Notes under the pieces: generated by a model
Databases searched by the model: none
Told to the model about the DNA's origin: nothing
What the model saw: only the letters and a program-made list of their open reading frames with translations
Translations under genes and position numbers: made by a program
Shown: positions 51,530-59,817 of the stretch, in pieces
How positions within the stretch are numbered: position 1 is the first letter of the stretch
How the letters are laid out: the number at the start of each line of letters is the position of its first letter
DNA from: Bacteroides fragilis NCTC 9343
GTDB taxonomy: Bacteria > Bacteroidota > Bacteroidia > Bacteroidales > Bacteroidaceae
NCBI RefSeq assembly: GCF_000025985.1
Contig: NC_003228.3
Location: forward strand, 3,596,001-3,660,000
DNA length: 64,000 nucleotides
Direction: 5' to 3'

Positions 51530-52444
51530 ATGAATAAGAAAAGAATCGGGATATTTATCGCTCTGCTGGCAATGGTTTGCATGGGGCTCAGGGCGCAAAG
51601 TGCCACCAGTCTGAGAATCAATGAGGTTTTGGTCGTCAACGACCAGAACTATCAGGATGACTACGGACTGCACAATGCGTGGATAGAGATATTCAACACC
51701 TCTTTCGCTTCTGTAAATCTGGAAGGTTGCTTTCTGACGAACGATAAAAACAATCCGACCAAATATCCTATTCCCAAAGGCGACGTGCTGACTCTGATCA
51801 AGCCGCGCCAACATGCTTTGTTCTGGGCAGACGGAATGCCTAACCGGGGTACGTTCCACGTGAACTTTACGCTCGACCCGAACAAAGAGAATTACATTGC
51901 TTTGTATGACTCTAACGGTAAAACTCTGATTGACGAAGTAACCATACCCGCCGGTCAGCTTGCCGACCGTTCATACGCTCGCGAAAAAGACGGAAGTGCC
52001 AACTGGGTAGTAAAAGGTGAAGGAGAACACAGCTATGTCACTCCGAGCACCAACAATATGACTATCGACAAAAACCCGAAGATCGAGAACTTCAAGAAAC
52101 ACGACTCTATCGGTATCGGTATGGCCATCATCGCCATGTCGGTCGTATTCATAGGTTTGGTACTCTTGTATCTTTCATTCAAGGCGGTAGGTAACGTAGC
52201 GGTCAGACTGGGTAAGAAAAACGCGATGAAAGCCACCGGTATCACCGACAAGACGGAAGCGAAGGAAAAGAACCTGGGTAGCCACACAGGTGAAGAAACC
52301 GCCGCGATCGCCATGGCTTTGCATGAATACCTGAATGACGCTCACGACGTTGAAGACATGATTTTGACTATCAACAAAGTGAAACGCACCTACTCACCCT
52401 GGAGTTCGAAGATCTACACACTGCGTCAGACTCCGAAAAGATAA
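51530..52444 (+). CDS. OadG-type gamma subunit fused to an N-terminal lamin-tail-like domain
   Basis: The 304-residue protein has a signal peptide (IFIALLAMVCMGLRAQ), then an extracytoplasmic beta domain like the lamin tail domain (SLRINEVLVVNDQNYQDDYG, then WIEIFNTSFASVNLEG and ALFWADGMPNRGTFHVNF). A membrane helix follows (GMAIIAMSVVFIGLVLLYLS, about residues 199-218), which is the OadG gamma subunit core, and a cytoplasmic tail (EETAAIAMALHEYL). In classical pumps the gamma subunit is a ~80-residue protein with only the helix and tail; the periplasmic domain is an addition. It lies between the alpha and biotin subunit genes. Confidence 0.85.
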   Translation: MNKKRIGIFIALLAMVCMGLRAQSATSLRINEVLVVNDQNYQDDYGLHNAWIEIFNTSFASVNLEGCFLTNDKNNPTKYPIPKGDVLTLIKPRQHALFWADGMPNRGTFHVNFTLDPNKENYIALYDSNGKTLIDEVTIPAGQLADRSYAREKDGSANWVVKGEGEHSYVTPSTNNMTIDKNPKIENFKKHDSIGIGMAIIAMSVVFIGLVLLYLSFKAVGNVAVRLGKKNAMKATGITDKTEAKEKNLGSHTGEETAAIAMALHEYLNDAHDVEDMILTINKVKRTYSPWSSKIYTLRQTPKR

Positions 52445-52469
52445 TTACTAACCCTAATAAAATGAAGCA

Positions 52470-52901
52470 ATGAAACAATATAAATATAAAATCAACGGCA
52501 ACCTTTACAACGTTACAGTGAACGATGTAGAAGATAACATAGCCAACGTTGAAGTGAACGGAACCTCTTATAAAGTAGAGTTGGACAAGCCCGTCAAAGC
52601 CGCTCCGAAACCGGTGACCCGCCCGGCAGCCGCTCCGAAAACGGAAACAGGTGCTCCGGTAGTAACCAAACAACCGACAGCTTCCAAAAAAGACGGTGTG
52701 AAATCTCCGCTTCCGGGCGTTATCCTCGACATAAAAGTGAAAGAAGGGGATACCGTGAAGAGAGGCCAGACGATCATCATCCTTGAGGCTATGAAGATGG
52801 AAAACAACATCAATGCCAATAAAGACGGAAAAGTAGCAGAAATTAAAGTTAATAAAGGAGATTCTGTACTTGAAGGTACAGACCTCGTAATCATTGAATA
52901 A
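52470..52901 (+). CDS. Biotin carrier subunit of the decarboxylase
   Basis: The 143-residue protein has an N-terminal domain (MKQYKYKINGNLYNVTVND), a Pro/Ala-rich linker (about 43-70) and the biotinyl domain with Lys109 in LEAMKMEN. It carries CO2 from the alpha subunit to the membrane beta subunit. It lies 25 bp after the gamma gene and 2 bp before the beta gene. Confidence 0.95.
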   Translation: MKQYKYKINGNLYNVTVNDVEDNIANVEVNGTSYKVELDKPVKAAPKPVTRPAAAPKTETGAPVVTKQPTASKKDGVKSPLPGVILDIKVKEGDTVKRGQTIIILEAMKMENNINANKDGKVAEIKVNKGDSVLEGTDLVIIE

Positions 52902-52903
52902 TT

Positions 52904-54064
52904 ATGGGAGATTTCGTATCATTCTTAGGGAATAACCTTGTTGACTTCTGGGGATACACCGGTTTTGCGAACGCGACACCCGGACATCTTTTCATGTTGC
53001 TAATCGGTCTCTTCTTTATCTACCTTGCCGTAGCCAAAGAATTTGAACCGATGCTGCTGATCCCCATTGGCTTCGGTATTCTGATCGGTAATATTCCATT
53101 CAATATGGAAGCCGGATTAAAAGTGGGTATTTACGAAGAAGGTTCGGTACTGAACATCCTTTATCAAGGAGTAACCTCCGGCTGGTATCCGCCGCTCATT
53201 TTCCTGGGTATCGGAGCCATGACGGACTTCTCGGCGCTGATCTCCAACCCCAAATTGATGCTGATCGGAGCTGCTGCGCAATTCGGTATCTTCGGCGCGT
53301 ATATCATTGCCCTGCTCATTGGGTTCGAACCCAACCAGGCGGGTGCTATCGGTATCATTGGCGGTGCCGACGGACCGACGGCCATCTTCCTTTCGTCCAA
53401 ACTGGCTCCCAACCTGATGGGTGCCATCGCTGTGTCAGCCTATTCTTACATGGCGCTGGTGCCGGTGATACAGCCACCTATCATGCGTGCGCTAACCACC
53501 AAACACGAGCGTCTGATCCGCATGAAACCACCGAGAATAGTATCGCATACGGAAAAAGTAATCTTCCCCATCGTGGGTCTGTTGCTTACATGCTTCCTGG
53601 TTCCTTCGGGTCTGCCTTTGCTGGGTATGCTGTTCTTCGGTAATCTTCTGAAAGAAAGTGGAGTAACCCGTCGTTTGGCAAATACGGCCAGTGGTCCGTT
53701 GATCGATGTGATCACTATCCTGTTGGGACTGACTGTGGGAGCTTCTACCCAAGCTTCACAATTCCTCACCTGGGATTCTATCTTGATCTTTATCCTCGGT
53801 GCATTCTCTTTCATCATCGCAACAGCGTCAGGTGTCATGTTTGTCAAATTCTTCAATCTATTCTTGAAGAAAGGCAATAAGATCAATCCGCTGATCGGTA
53901 ATGCAGGTGTATCTGCCGTACCCGACTCGGCACGTATTTCACAGGTAATCGGTTTGGAATATGATCCGACCAACTATCTGCTGATGCACGCCATGGGTCC
54001 TAACGTAGCGGGGGTTATCGGTTCGGCTGTAGCTGCCGGTATCCTGCTCGGATTCCTCATGTAA
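52904..54064 (+). CDS. Na+-pumping decarboxylase beta subunit (OadB/GcdB/MmdB)
   Basis: The 386-residue membrane subunit decarboxylates biotin-CO2 and exports Na+. It is highly hydrophobic with about ten helices. Family motifs are GIIGGADGPTAIFLSSKLAP, AYSYMALVPVIQPPIMRALT and MHAMGPNVAGVIGSAVAAGI. The Na+ gradient made by this step conserves energy in propionate formation. A strong terminator follows. Confidence 0.96.
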   Translation: MGDFVSFLGNNLVDFWGYTGFANATPGHLFMLLIGLFFIYLAVAKEFEPMLLIPIGFGILIGNIPFNMEAGLKVGIYEEGSVLNILYQGVTSGWYPPLIFLGIGAMTDFSALISNPKLMLIGAAAQFGIFGAYIIALLIGFEPNQAGAIGIIGGADGPTAIFLSSKLAPNLMGAIAVSAYSYMALVPVIQPPIMRALTTKHERLIRMKPPRIVSHTEKVIFPIVGLLLTCFLVPSGLPLLGMLFFGNLLKESGVTRRLANTASGPLIDVITILLGLTVGASTQASQFLTWDSILIFILGAFSFIIATASGVMFVKFFNLFLKKGNKINPLIGNAGVSAVPDSARISQVIGLEYDPTNYLLMHAMGPNVAGVIGSAVAAGILLGFLM

Positions 54065-54090
54065 ACGATATTTTTTTCATTAGTAAGGTA

Positions 54091-54128
54091 GACGTTCTTC
54101 TTTTCGCAAAGAAGGGCGTCTTTTTTTT
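54091..54128 (+). terminator. Terminator of the methylmalonyl-CoA decarboxylase operon
   Basis: GACGTTCTTCTT (from 54091) pairs with AAGAAGGGCGTC (to 54120), with a T8 run at 54121-54128. Confidence 0.85.
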
Positions 54129-54212
54129 GCGTTAATCTATCTAAAAGATATTACGAATCTTTCGTAGAATGGATATTTTTACTAACTTGCGGACAATAAA
54201 ACAATACGTCCT

Positions 54213-55544
54213 ATGAGAACAAGAACAATGAAACCACTCTTCCTTATTTTCTGTCTTTGCCTCAGTCCCCTACTGATGGGCCAGAATCAAAACAAAATTC
54301 AGGAAGCAATGGCAAACTATGACTACGAGACTGCCGTTGAACTGATAAACAAGGAACCTCCCACCATCCCACTGTTAATGCAGAAAGCAAAAGCCCTGAA
54401 AGGAATCGGCAGCAATGCGGAAGCTCTACGTTCCATCCGCCAAGTGATAGCGGAAGACTCCACCAACCAACAGGCACACATCGAAGCAGCGGAATGCTGT
54501 AAAGCAATGGCCAAGTACAACGATGCGCTGGACTACTACCGGAAAGCCATCAGCCTGAATCCCAAAAACAAGTATGCCCGTTTGCAATTCATCAACCTGC
54601 TTTGCAACACCAAAAACTATGCTGAGGCTTTTGGAGAAAGTTCAATGATGTCCGAAACGGACAGTTCGGCCGTAGTGCTCCACCTACAGGCTCAAAGCCT
54701 TGAAGGGATGCAACAGATACTACCGGCTATCGGTTGCTATGAAGTCATTCAGGATAAATATCCGGACGATTATCTGGCTGCGGCCAAACTCGGAAACCTG
54801 AACATTGTGGCTGGATATCCCGAATATGCCATCCAAGCTACCGAACGCTATAGGGAACGGGACTCCACCAACCTGATTGTCAACCAGCAAAACGCTCTCG
54901 CCTACTGCCACGCCGAACAATATCCGACAGCCATCAAGCGCTATGAAAAGCTGTGCCAACAGGGGGACAGCAGTACACAGACCTTATACTACCTGGGAGT
55001 CAGCTATTACGCGGATGAATATTATTACGAAGCGCACGCGTGTTTCAGCAAACTGCAAAAAGAGATGGAAGAAAATCCCAATCTGCTCTATTATCTGGGA
55101 CGTTGCTGCGCCAAGACTTCCTGGAAAAAAGAAGGCATCGAACACCTGGAGAAAGCTATCGAACTGACCATTCCCAAAGACAGCACCATGATCCGACTTT
55201 ACAAAGGCTTGGTGGATTGTTGTAAACTGGCTCAGGATACTCCAAAGCAAATCCAGGCTCTCAGAGAACTGTACAAATATGACAAGACGAACCATAAACT
55301 TCTTTATGACATCGCCTGGAACTATTCATATCAACTCAAAGACAACAAATCGGCCGAACGTTATCTGCAGGCTTTCTTAAAAACCCGAAAGGCGAATGCC
55401 AGGAAAGAAGAACCGGTGAGTGAGAAAGGGGAACTTGTACTCGGACTTGAAAATTATTACAACGCTGCCGAAAATTGGCTGAAAGACTTACAGAAAGAAA
55501 AGTTCTTCAAAGAAGGAATACCGTTAGAAAGTCAGAAACAATAG
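54213..55544 (+). CDS. Secreted TPR protein (paralog 1)
   Basis: The 443-residue protein has a signal peptide (LFLIFCLCLSPLLMGQ) and then TPR units throughout, such as GSNAEALRSIRQVIAEDSTN, YNDALDYYRKAISLNPKNKY, and YPTAIKRYEKLCQQGDSSTQ. It probably sits in the periplasm and binds protein partners. It is closely related to the next gene along its length (both share EAMANYDY near the N-terminus), indicating tandem duplication. A start at the second Met (54231) is also possible. Confidence 0.85.
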   Translation: MRTRTMKPLFLIFCLCLSPLLMGQNQNKIQEAMANYDYETAVELINKEPPTIPLLMQKAKALKGIGSNAEALRSIRQVIAEDSTNQQAHIEAAECCKAMAKYNDALDYYRKAISLNPKNKYARLQFINLLCNTKNYAEAFGESSMMSETDSSAVVLHLQAQSLEGMQQILPAIGCYEVIQDKYPDDYLAAAKLGNLNIVAGYPEYAIQATERYRERDSTNLIVNQQNALAYCHAEQYPTAIKRYEKLCQQGDSSTQTLYYLGVSYYADEYYYEAHACFSKLQKEMEENPNLLYYLGRCCAKTSWKKEGIEHLEKAIELTIPKDSTMIRLYKGLVDCCKLAQDTPKQIQALRELYKYDKTNHKLLYDIAWNYSYQLKDNKSAERYLQAFLKTRKANARKEEPVSEKGELVLGLENYYNAAENWLKDLQKEKFFKEGIPLESQKQ

Positions 55545-55551
55545 AATCTGT

Positions 55552-55560
55552 CCCCCCCCC
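55552..55560 (+). repeat. C9 tract immediately before the second TPR gene's ATG
   Basis: Nine consecutive C residues end at the base before the ATG at 55561. No purine-rich ribosome site lies close. The length of such a tract can change by slippage, which would alter the leader spacing. Confidence 0.85.
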
Positions 55561-56853
55561 ATGAAACATTGGATACTCCTCCTCTATCTGGGGTTCAGCG
55601 TAGTGCTGCAAGCCCAGAACACCGCCTCCGTTCAAGAAGCAATGGCAAACTATGACTATAAAACGGTGATCAGACTGATTGATGAAGAAAGTGCATCACC
55701 ACAGTTACTCATACAGAAAGCCAAAGCTTTAAAAAGTTTAGGGCGTACCGCCGAAGCCCTGTCCACTTTGCAACATATCATTATCGAGCTGCCCGAAAAT
55801 CAGCAGGCATTGGTAGAGGCAGCAGAATGTTGCAGGCAATTGAGCAAATTTAACGAGGCCTTGGGGTATTATCGGAAGGTGATGGAACTCAATCCCGAAC
55901 ATATTTACGCACACTTGCAATACACCCGCTTGTTATACAACTATCAGCGATACGGCGATGCATTGCGTGAGAGTATCGCATTGGCCAGGAAAGACAGTTC
56001 CGCCACCGTATTGCGACTGATGGCGGAAAGCATGGAAGGAGCCGGCATGCCGGTAGAAAGTATGTTTTGCTATCTTTCCATCATCAGGAAATATCCCTCC
56101 GACTATCTCTCGGTAGCTAAGCTGGGCAGTATCTTCAATACAATGAAAGATTACGAAGGGGCAATTGCCCTGACAGAAGCATACCGCCGGACGGACAGCA
56201 CCAATGTAGAAGTGAACCGTCAAAACGCACTGGCGTATTGTCTGCGCAAAGAATATCCCACCGCCATCAAACGTTATCAGGATCTGACCGCCCGGGGAGA
56301 CAGCACACTGCTGACATGTTATTACCTGGGAGTCAGCTACTACGCTACGAAAGAATACTATAAAGCGCGCGATTGGCTACTCAAAGCAAAATCATGCCAG
56401 TCACCCGGCGCCAACCTACTCTACTATTTGGGACGTTCGTGCTCCAAGACATTATGGAAACAAGAGGGAATAGGATATCTGAACCAGGCTATCGCCCTGA
56501 CTATCCCCGCCGACAGTATCATGGAGCGCTTATACTCAGGCTTGGCAGACTGCTACAGGCAAACCAAGCAAACCCGGGACCAAATCAAGGCTACCAAAGA
56601 ACAATACAAATATGCCCCTGACAAGCATATTTTACTTTATAACTTGGCGTTCTTATCGGACAAAATAGGAGATACTAAAGCCACAGAGCATTACTTGCAG
56701 GCTTTTCTGCGAACAAAATCCAAACAAAATGCAGTACTACAGCAGCCGGATGATGACGAAGAAGAACCCGCACCCTACATAGATTACTACAAAAGTGCCA
56801 CCAATAAATTGGAAAGCATCCGAAAAGAGAAATTCTTAAAGGGAGAAAAGTGA
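55561..56853 (+). CDS. Secreted TPR protein (paralog 2)
   Basis: The 430-residue protein has a signal peptide (ILLLYLGFSVVLQAQ) and TPR units matching those of the preceding gene, including FNEALGYYRKVMELNPEHIY and YPTAIKRYQDLTARGDS. The C-terminal DEEEPAPYIDYYKSATNKLE matches the end of paralog 1. It starts 16 bp after paralog 1, directly behind a C9 tract. The role is unknown; binding of a partner protein in the periplasm is inferred. Confidence 0.85.
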   Translation: MKHWILLLYLGFSVVLQAQNTASVQEAMANYDYKTVIRLIDEESASPQLLIQKAKALKSLGRTAEALSTLQHIIIELPENQQALVEAAECCRQLSKFNEALGYYRKVMELNPEHIYAHLQYTRLLYNYQRYGDALRESIALARKDSSATVLRLMAESMEGAGMPVESMFCYLSIIRKYPSDYLSVAKLGSIFNTMKDYEGAIALTEAYRRTDSTNVEVNRQNALAYCLRKEYPTAIKRYQDLTARGDSTLLTCYYLGVSYYATKEYYKARDWLLKAKSCQSPGANLLYYLGRSCSKTLWKQEGIGYLNQAIALTIPADSIMERLYSGLADCYRQTKQTRDQIKATKEQYKYAPDKHILLYNLAFLSDKIGDTKATEHYLQAFLRTKSKQNAVLQQPDDDEEEPAPYIDYYKSATNKLESIRKEKFLKGEK

Positions 56854-56959
56854 ATTGATCGGATAGATGCATCGTTTCGGACAATTCACCACTGAGTGCA
56901 GACAGAGTTTCACAGAGGGAGAATAATGGAAAATAAATTTGAAGATGTGCGGTAGAAGG

Positions 56960-57157
56960 CACAGTGGCACGTAACCGAAGTCACATCGGCACGCAGCCGA
57001 AATTACGGTGCTGTGTAGCTAAAGTTACGGTGCTGCGTAGCCAAAGTTACGGTGCTGCGTAGCCAAAGTTACGGTGCTGCGTAGCCGAAGTTACGGTGCT
57101 GCGTAGATAAAGTTACGGTGCTGCGTAGCCGAAGTTACGGTGCTGCGTAGCCGAAGC
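56960..57157. repeat. 22-bp tandem repeat (minisatellite)
   Basis: The unit AGTTACGGTGCTGCGTAGCC plus two bases repeats with exact 22-bp period; TTACGGTG starts at 57003, 57025, 57047, 57069, 57091, 57113 and 57135. About two degenerate copies precede them (AGTCACATCGGCACGCAGCC). The unit is not a multiple of three and there is no open frame, so it is non-coding. Confidence 0.92.
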
Positions 57158-57250
57158 TATGACGGCATCTCCTTTTCCGGACGTCACGTTCACCTGATTG
57201 CATCGAAAAGTGTTCCTTATCGGTTGAGCTCCATCCCGGAGAATTCTCCA

Positions 57251-57265
57251 ATGAAAACGTTTGCA
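57251..57265. promoter_or_regulatory. LacI/cre-like operator candidate upstream of GH13
   Basis: ATGAAAACGTTTGCA fits the general LacI-family operator pattern WTGNAANCGNWNNCW at all fixed positions, about 90 bp upstream of the GH13 ATG. One match of a degenerate pattern can arise by chance. Confidence 0.35.
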
Positions 57266-57356
57266 TAAATAGATGGCACACAGTAAGAAAGAAAACGGAA
57301 AACAATCCGATGATTTACCCTATATTAGCAACATTAAATAATAACGAGCTAATATC

Positions 57357-59207
57357 ATGAAAAAATTATTGTTACTCTTAGGTTCATTCCTACTGTCATT
57401 AACCACTTATGCAGCCATGAACATATCCAAAATCGATCCGCCCTTCTGGTTCACCGGTATGAACAATCCGGAACTCCAGTTAATGGTATACGGTGAAGGC
57501 ATCGGCCAGGCATCCGTATCAGTAAATTATCCCGGTGTATCGCTCAGCAGCGTCGTGAAACTGGAAAGCAACAATTACCTGCTTGTCTACCTGCATCTCG
57601 ATAAAGAAGTAAAGCCGGGCAAGATGCCCATCACATTTACGGTCGGAAAGAAGAAATTGGTGAAAGAGTACGAATTGAAAGCACGCAGCAAAGCCGGAGT
57701 CGATCACAAAGGTTTTGACGCATCGGATGCATTATACCTGCTGATGCCGGACCGTTTTGCCAATGGCAATCCGGATAACGACCGGATAGAAGGCATGGCC
57801 GAATATAAAGTGGACCGCAACGACCCGAACGCACGTCACGGAGGCGACCTGGCCGGTATCGAACAAAATCTGGACTATTTTACCGACTTGGGAGTGACCG
57901 CACTCTGGTTCACCCCGGTACTCGAAAATAATATGAAAGGCGGCTCATATCACGGATATGCAACAACCGATTATTACAAGGTAGACCCACGTTTCGGCAC
58001 TAACGAGGAATATCGCTCACTGATAGCGAAAGCCCACAACCGGGGCATTAAGGTCGTGATGGACATGATCTTCAATCATTGCGGAGTAGAACATCCCTGG
58101 ATCAAGGACATGCCTTCAAAGGACTGGTTCAACCATGCGGACTTCAAGAACAACTTTGTGCAAACTTCCTACAAGCTGACTCCACATGTAGATCCGTATG
58201 CCTCGGAGTACGATTTCGACCAGATGAACAACGGCTGGTTCGTGGAAGCCATGCCTGACCTCAACCAAAAGAACCCTCACGTATACAAATACCTCTTGCA
58301 GAACAGCCTGTGGTGGATTGAGTACGCCGATATCGACGGCATCCGGATGGACACCTACCCGTATGCCGATTACGATGCCATGAGCAACTGGATGAAAGAA
58401 CTGAACGAAGAATACCCCAACTACAACACGGTGGGCGAAACCTGGGTTACCGAACCGGCCTATACAGCCTGGTGGCAGAAAGACTCCAAACTCTCCGCCC
58501 CGCGCAACAGTCACTTGAAAACAGTCATGGATTTCAGCTTCTTCGACAAAGTCAACACGGCCAAGAATGAACAAACGGACACTTGGTTCAAAGGATTGGA
58601 CCGTGTCTACAACAATTTTGTATACGATTATCTGTATCCCAATCCGGCTTCCGTACTGGCTTTCATCGAGAATCATGACACCGACCGTTTCTTGGGTGAA
58701 GGCGAAAACCTCGATATGCTGAAACAGGCCTCCACCCTTTTATTGACCACCCGACGCATCCCGCAACTCTATTATGGAACGGAGGTGATGATGAACGGAG
58801 TAAAGAGTAAAAGCGACGGCTATGTACGAAAGGACTTCCCGGGCGGATGGACGGACGATAAAGAGAATGCCCTGACTCCCGAGGGACGTACCCGATTGCA
58901 GAATGAAAGCTATAACTTCTACCGCAACCTGCTGAACTGGCGTAAGGGCAACGATGTGATCGCCAAAGGCAGCATGAAACAGTTCATGGTGCAGCACGGC
59001 GTATATGCTTATGCACGCCAATATAAAGGGAAAACGGTATTCGTCCTGTTGAACGGTACGGATAAAGAGGTGAAACTTCCCCTGAAATACTATGCCGAAG
59101 TGCTGAAAGACAAGACTCAAGGAAAAGACGTCATTAGCGGAAAAGTAACGGCACTCAATGAAGAACTGACAATGGCACCCCGCCAATCGATGGTTATAGA
59201 GCTTTAA
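57357..59207 (+). CDS. GH13 alpha-glucan hydrolase, SusA/neopullulanase-like
   Basis: The 616-residue secreted enzyme cleaves alpha-1,4 glucans such as starch pieces or pullulan. A signal peptide (LLLLLGSFLLSLTTYA) precedes an Ig-like cyclomaltodextrinase-type N-domain (about 22-115) and the GH13 barrel. Conserved regions are VVMDMIFNHCGVEH, DGIRMDTYPYAD (nucleophile Asp), VGETWVTEP (acid Glu) and FIENHDTDRF (third Asp). Length and domain order match periplasmic SusA of Bacteroides, but the other sus genes are absent from this window. It stands alone. Confidence 0.93.
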   Translation: MKKLLLLLGSFLLSLTTYAAMNISKIDPPFWFTGMNNPELQLMVYGEGIGQASVSVNYPGVSLSSVVKLESNNYLLVYLHLDKEVKPGKMPITFTVGKKKLVKEYELKARSKAGVDHKGFDASDALYLLMPDRFANGNPDNDRIEGMAEYKVDRNDPNARHGGDLAGIEQNLDYFTDLGVTALWFTPVLENNMKGGSYHGYATTDYYKVDPRFGTNEEYRSLIAKAHNRGIKVVMDMIFNHCGVEHPWIKDMPSKDWFNHADFKNNFVQTSYKLTPHVDPYASEYDFDQMNNGWFVEAMPDLNQKNPHVYKYLLQNSLWWIEYADIDGIRMDTYPYADYDAMSNWMKELNEEYPNYNTVGETWVTEPAYTAWWQKDSKLSAPRNSHLKTVMDFSFFDKVNTAKNEQTDTWFKGLDRVYNNFVYDYLYPNPASVLAFIENHDTDRFLGEGENLDMLKQASTLLLTTRRIPQLYYGTEVMMNGVKSKSDGYVRKDFPGGWTDDKENALTPEGRTRLQNESYNFYRNLLNWRKGNDVIAKGSMKQFMVQHGVYAYARQYKGKTVFVLLNGTDKEVKLPLKYYAEVLKDKTQGKDVISGKVTALNEELTMAPRQSMVIEL

Positions 59208-59234
59208 TCTCACACCGGTTATAACCGCATAAGC

Positions 59235-59276
59235 AAAGGGCACAAAGGATTTCACCCGACATCCTCTGTGCCCTTT
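59235..59276 (+). terminator. Hairpin after GH13
   Basis: AAAGGGCACAAAGGAT (59235-59250) faces ATCCTCTGTGCCCTTT (59261-59276) with one mismatch and a 10-nt loop. It resembles a shorter member of the intergenic inverted repeat family and probably ends the GH13 transcript. Confidence 0.65.
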
Positions 59277-59295
59277 GTGTAGCCTAATGCGAATA

Positions 59296-59321
59296 ATAAT
59301 AGTCAAACGTTTGACTATTAT
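59296..59321. promoter_or_regulatory. 26-bp perfect palindrome, probable MarR operator
   Basis: 59296-59308 is the exact reverse complement of 59309-59321, with centre AGTCAAACGTTTGACT. It covers the -33 TTTG (59310-59313) of the marR promoter. A MarR dimer bound here would block RNA polymerase, giving autorepression of the operon. Confidence 0.75.
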
Positions 59322-59342
59322 CGGAGAATATTCCTACCTTTG
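59310..59342 (+). promoter_or_regulatory. Promoter of the marR-emrA-emrB-like operon
   Basis: TTTG (59310-59313) and TACCTTTG (59335-59342), with a 21-nt spacer, match the Bacteroides consensus, 23 bp before the ATG at 59365. Confidence 0.75.
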
Positions 59343-59364
59343 CAGCGACTAAAAGAATACGACG

Positions 59365-59805
59365 ATGACAAACAACGAATCGGAGCGCGAGCTCGTCCTA
59401 CAAACCTTACGAACCTGGATGGCATTCCGCCAGGCCGTTCAGCGGGTACTCAAACGCCACAACGTGGATATGACCTTCGAGATGCTGCAAGTAATGAACT
59501 GCCTGTGGAACAAACAAGGCATCAGCCAGCAATCCCTGGCTGAGAAAACAGCAAAGGACAAGGCTTGCCTGACCAATCTGATTAATAATCTGGAAAAGAA
59601 AAACTGGGTGATACGGAAAGAAGGCCCCTCCGACCGCCGAAACCGCCTGATTTTCCTGACGCCCCAAGGCGAAGAACTTGCCCTCACCGTGAAACCCCTG
59701 ATCAACGATATCTATGCCCAAACCGGAGCAGAGATGGAGGCAAGCCGGATAACGGAATGCATCGAAGACCTGAAGAGACTGCATGAAGTGCTCAATGAGA
59801 TCTAA
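59365..59805 (+). CDS. MarR-family transcriptional regulator
   Basis: The 146-residue winged-helix regulator has ISQQSLAEKTAKDKACLTNL (recognition region) and the wing EGPSDRRNRLIFLTPQGEEL with the typical DRR motif. It is first in an operon with an EmrA-like and an EmrB-like gene (12-bp gap) and should repress it from the palindrome at 59296-59321 until a toxic ligand binds. The ligand is unknown. Confidence 0.95.
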   Translation: MTNNESERELVLQTLRTWMAFRQAVQRVLKRHNVDMTFEMLQVMNCLWNKQGISQQSLAEKTAKDKACLTNLINNLEKKNWVIRKEGPSDRRNRLIFLTPQGEELALTVKPLINDIYAQTGAEMEASRITECIEDLKRLHEVLNEI

Positions 59806-59817
59806 AAGAAATCCGCC

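Larger units (their letters stand above)
56854..57356. other. 503-bp gap before the GH13 gene
   Basis: No gene is present. It contains a half copy of the CACAGA-type repeat (56887-56920), the 22-bp tandem repeat, a 12-bp perfect palindrome GGAGAATTCTCC (57238-57249) and a LacI-type operator-like site (57251-57265). Confidence 0.6.

Noticed and set aside
49956..54064. ATP-dependent propionyl-CoA carboxylase
   Set aside because: No biotin carboxylase gene is present; the membrane beta and gamma subunits show a Na+-pumping decarboxylase.
56960..57157. CRISPR array
   Set aside because: Units are contiguous 22-bp repeats with no unique spacers and no cas genes nearby; it is a minisatellite.
57357..59207. 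Starch utilization (sus) operon
   Set aside because: Only a SusA-like gene is present; no susB-G or susR genes follow, and a hairpin ends the transcript.
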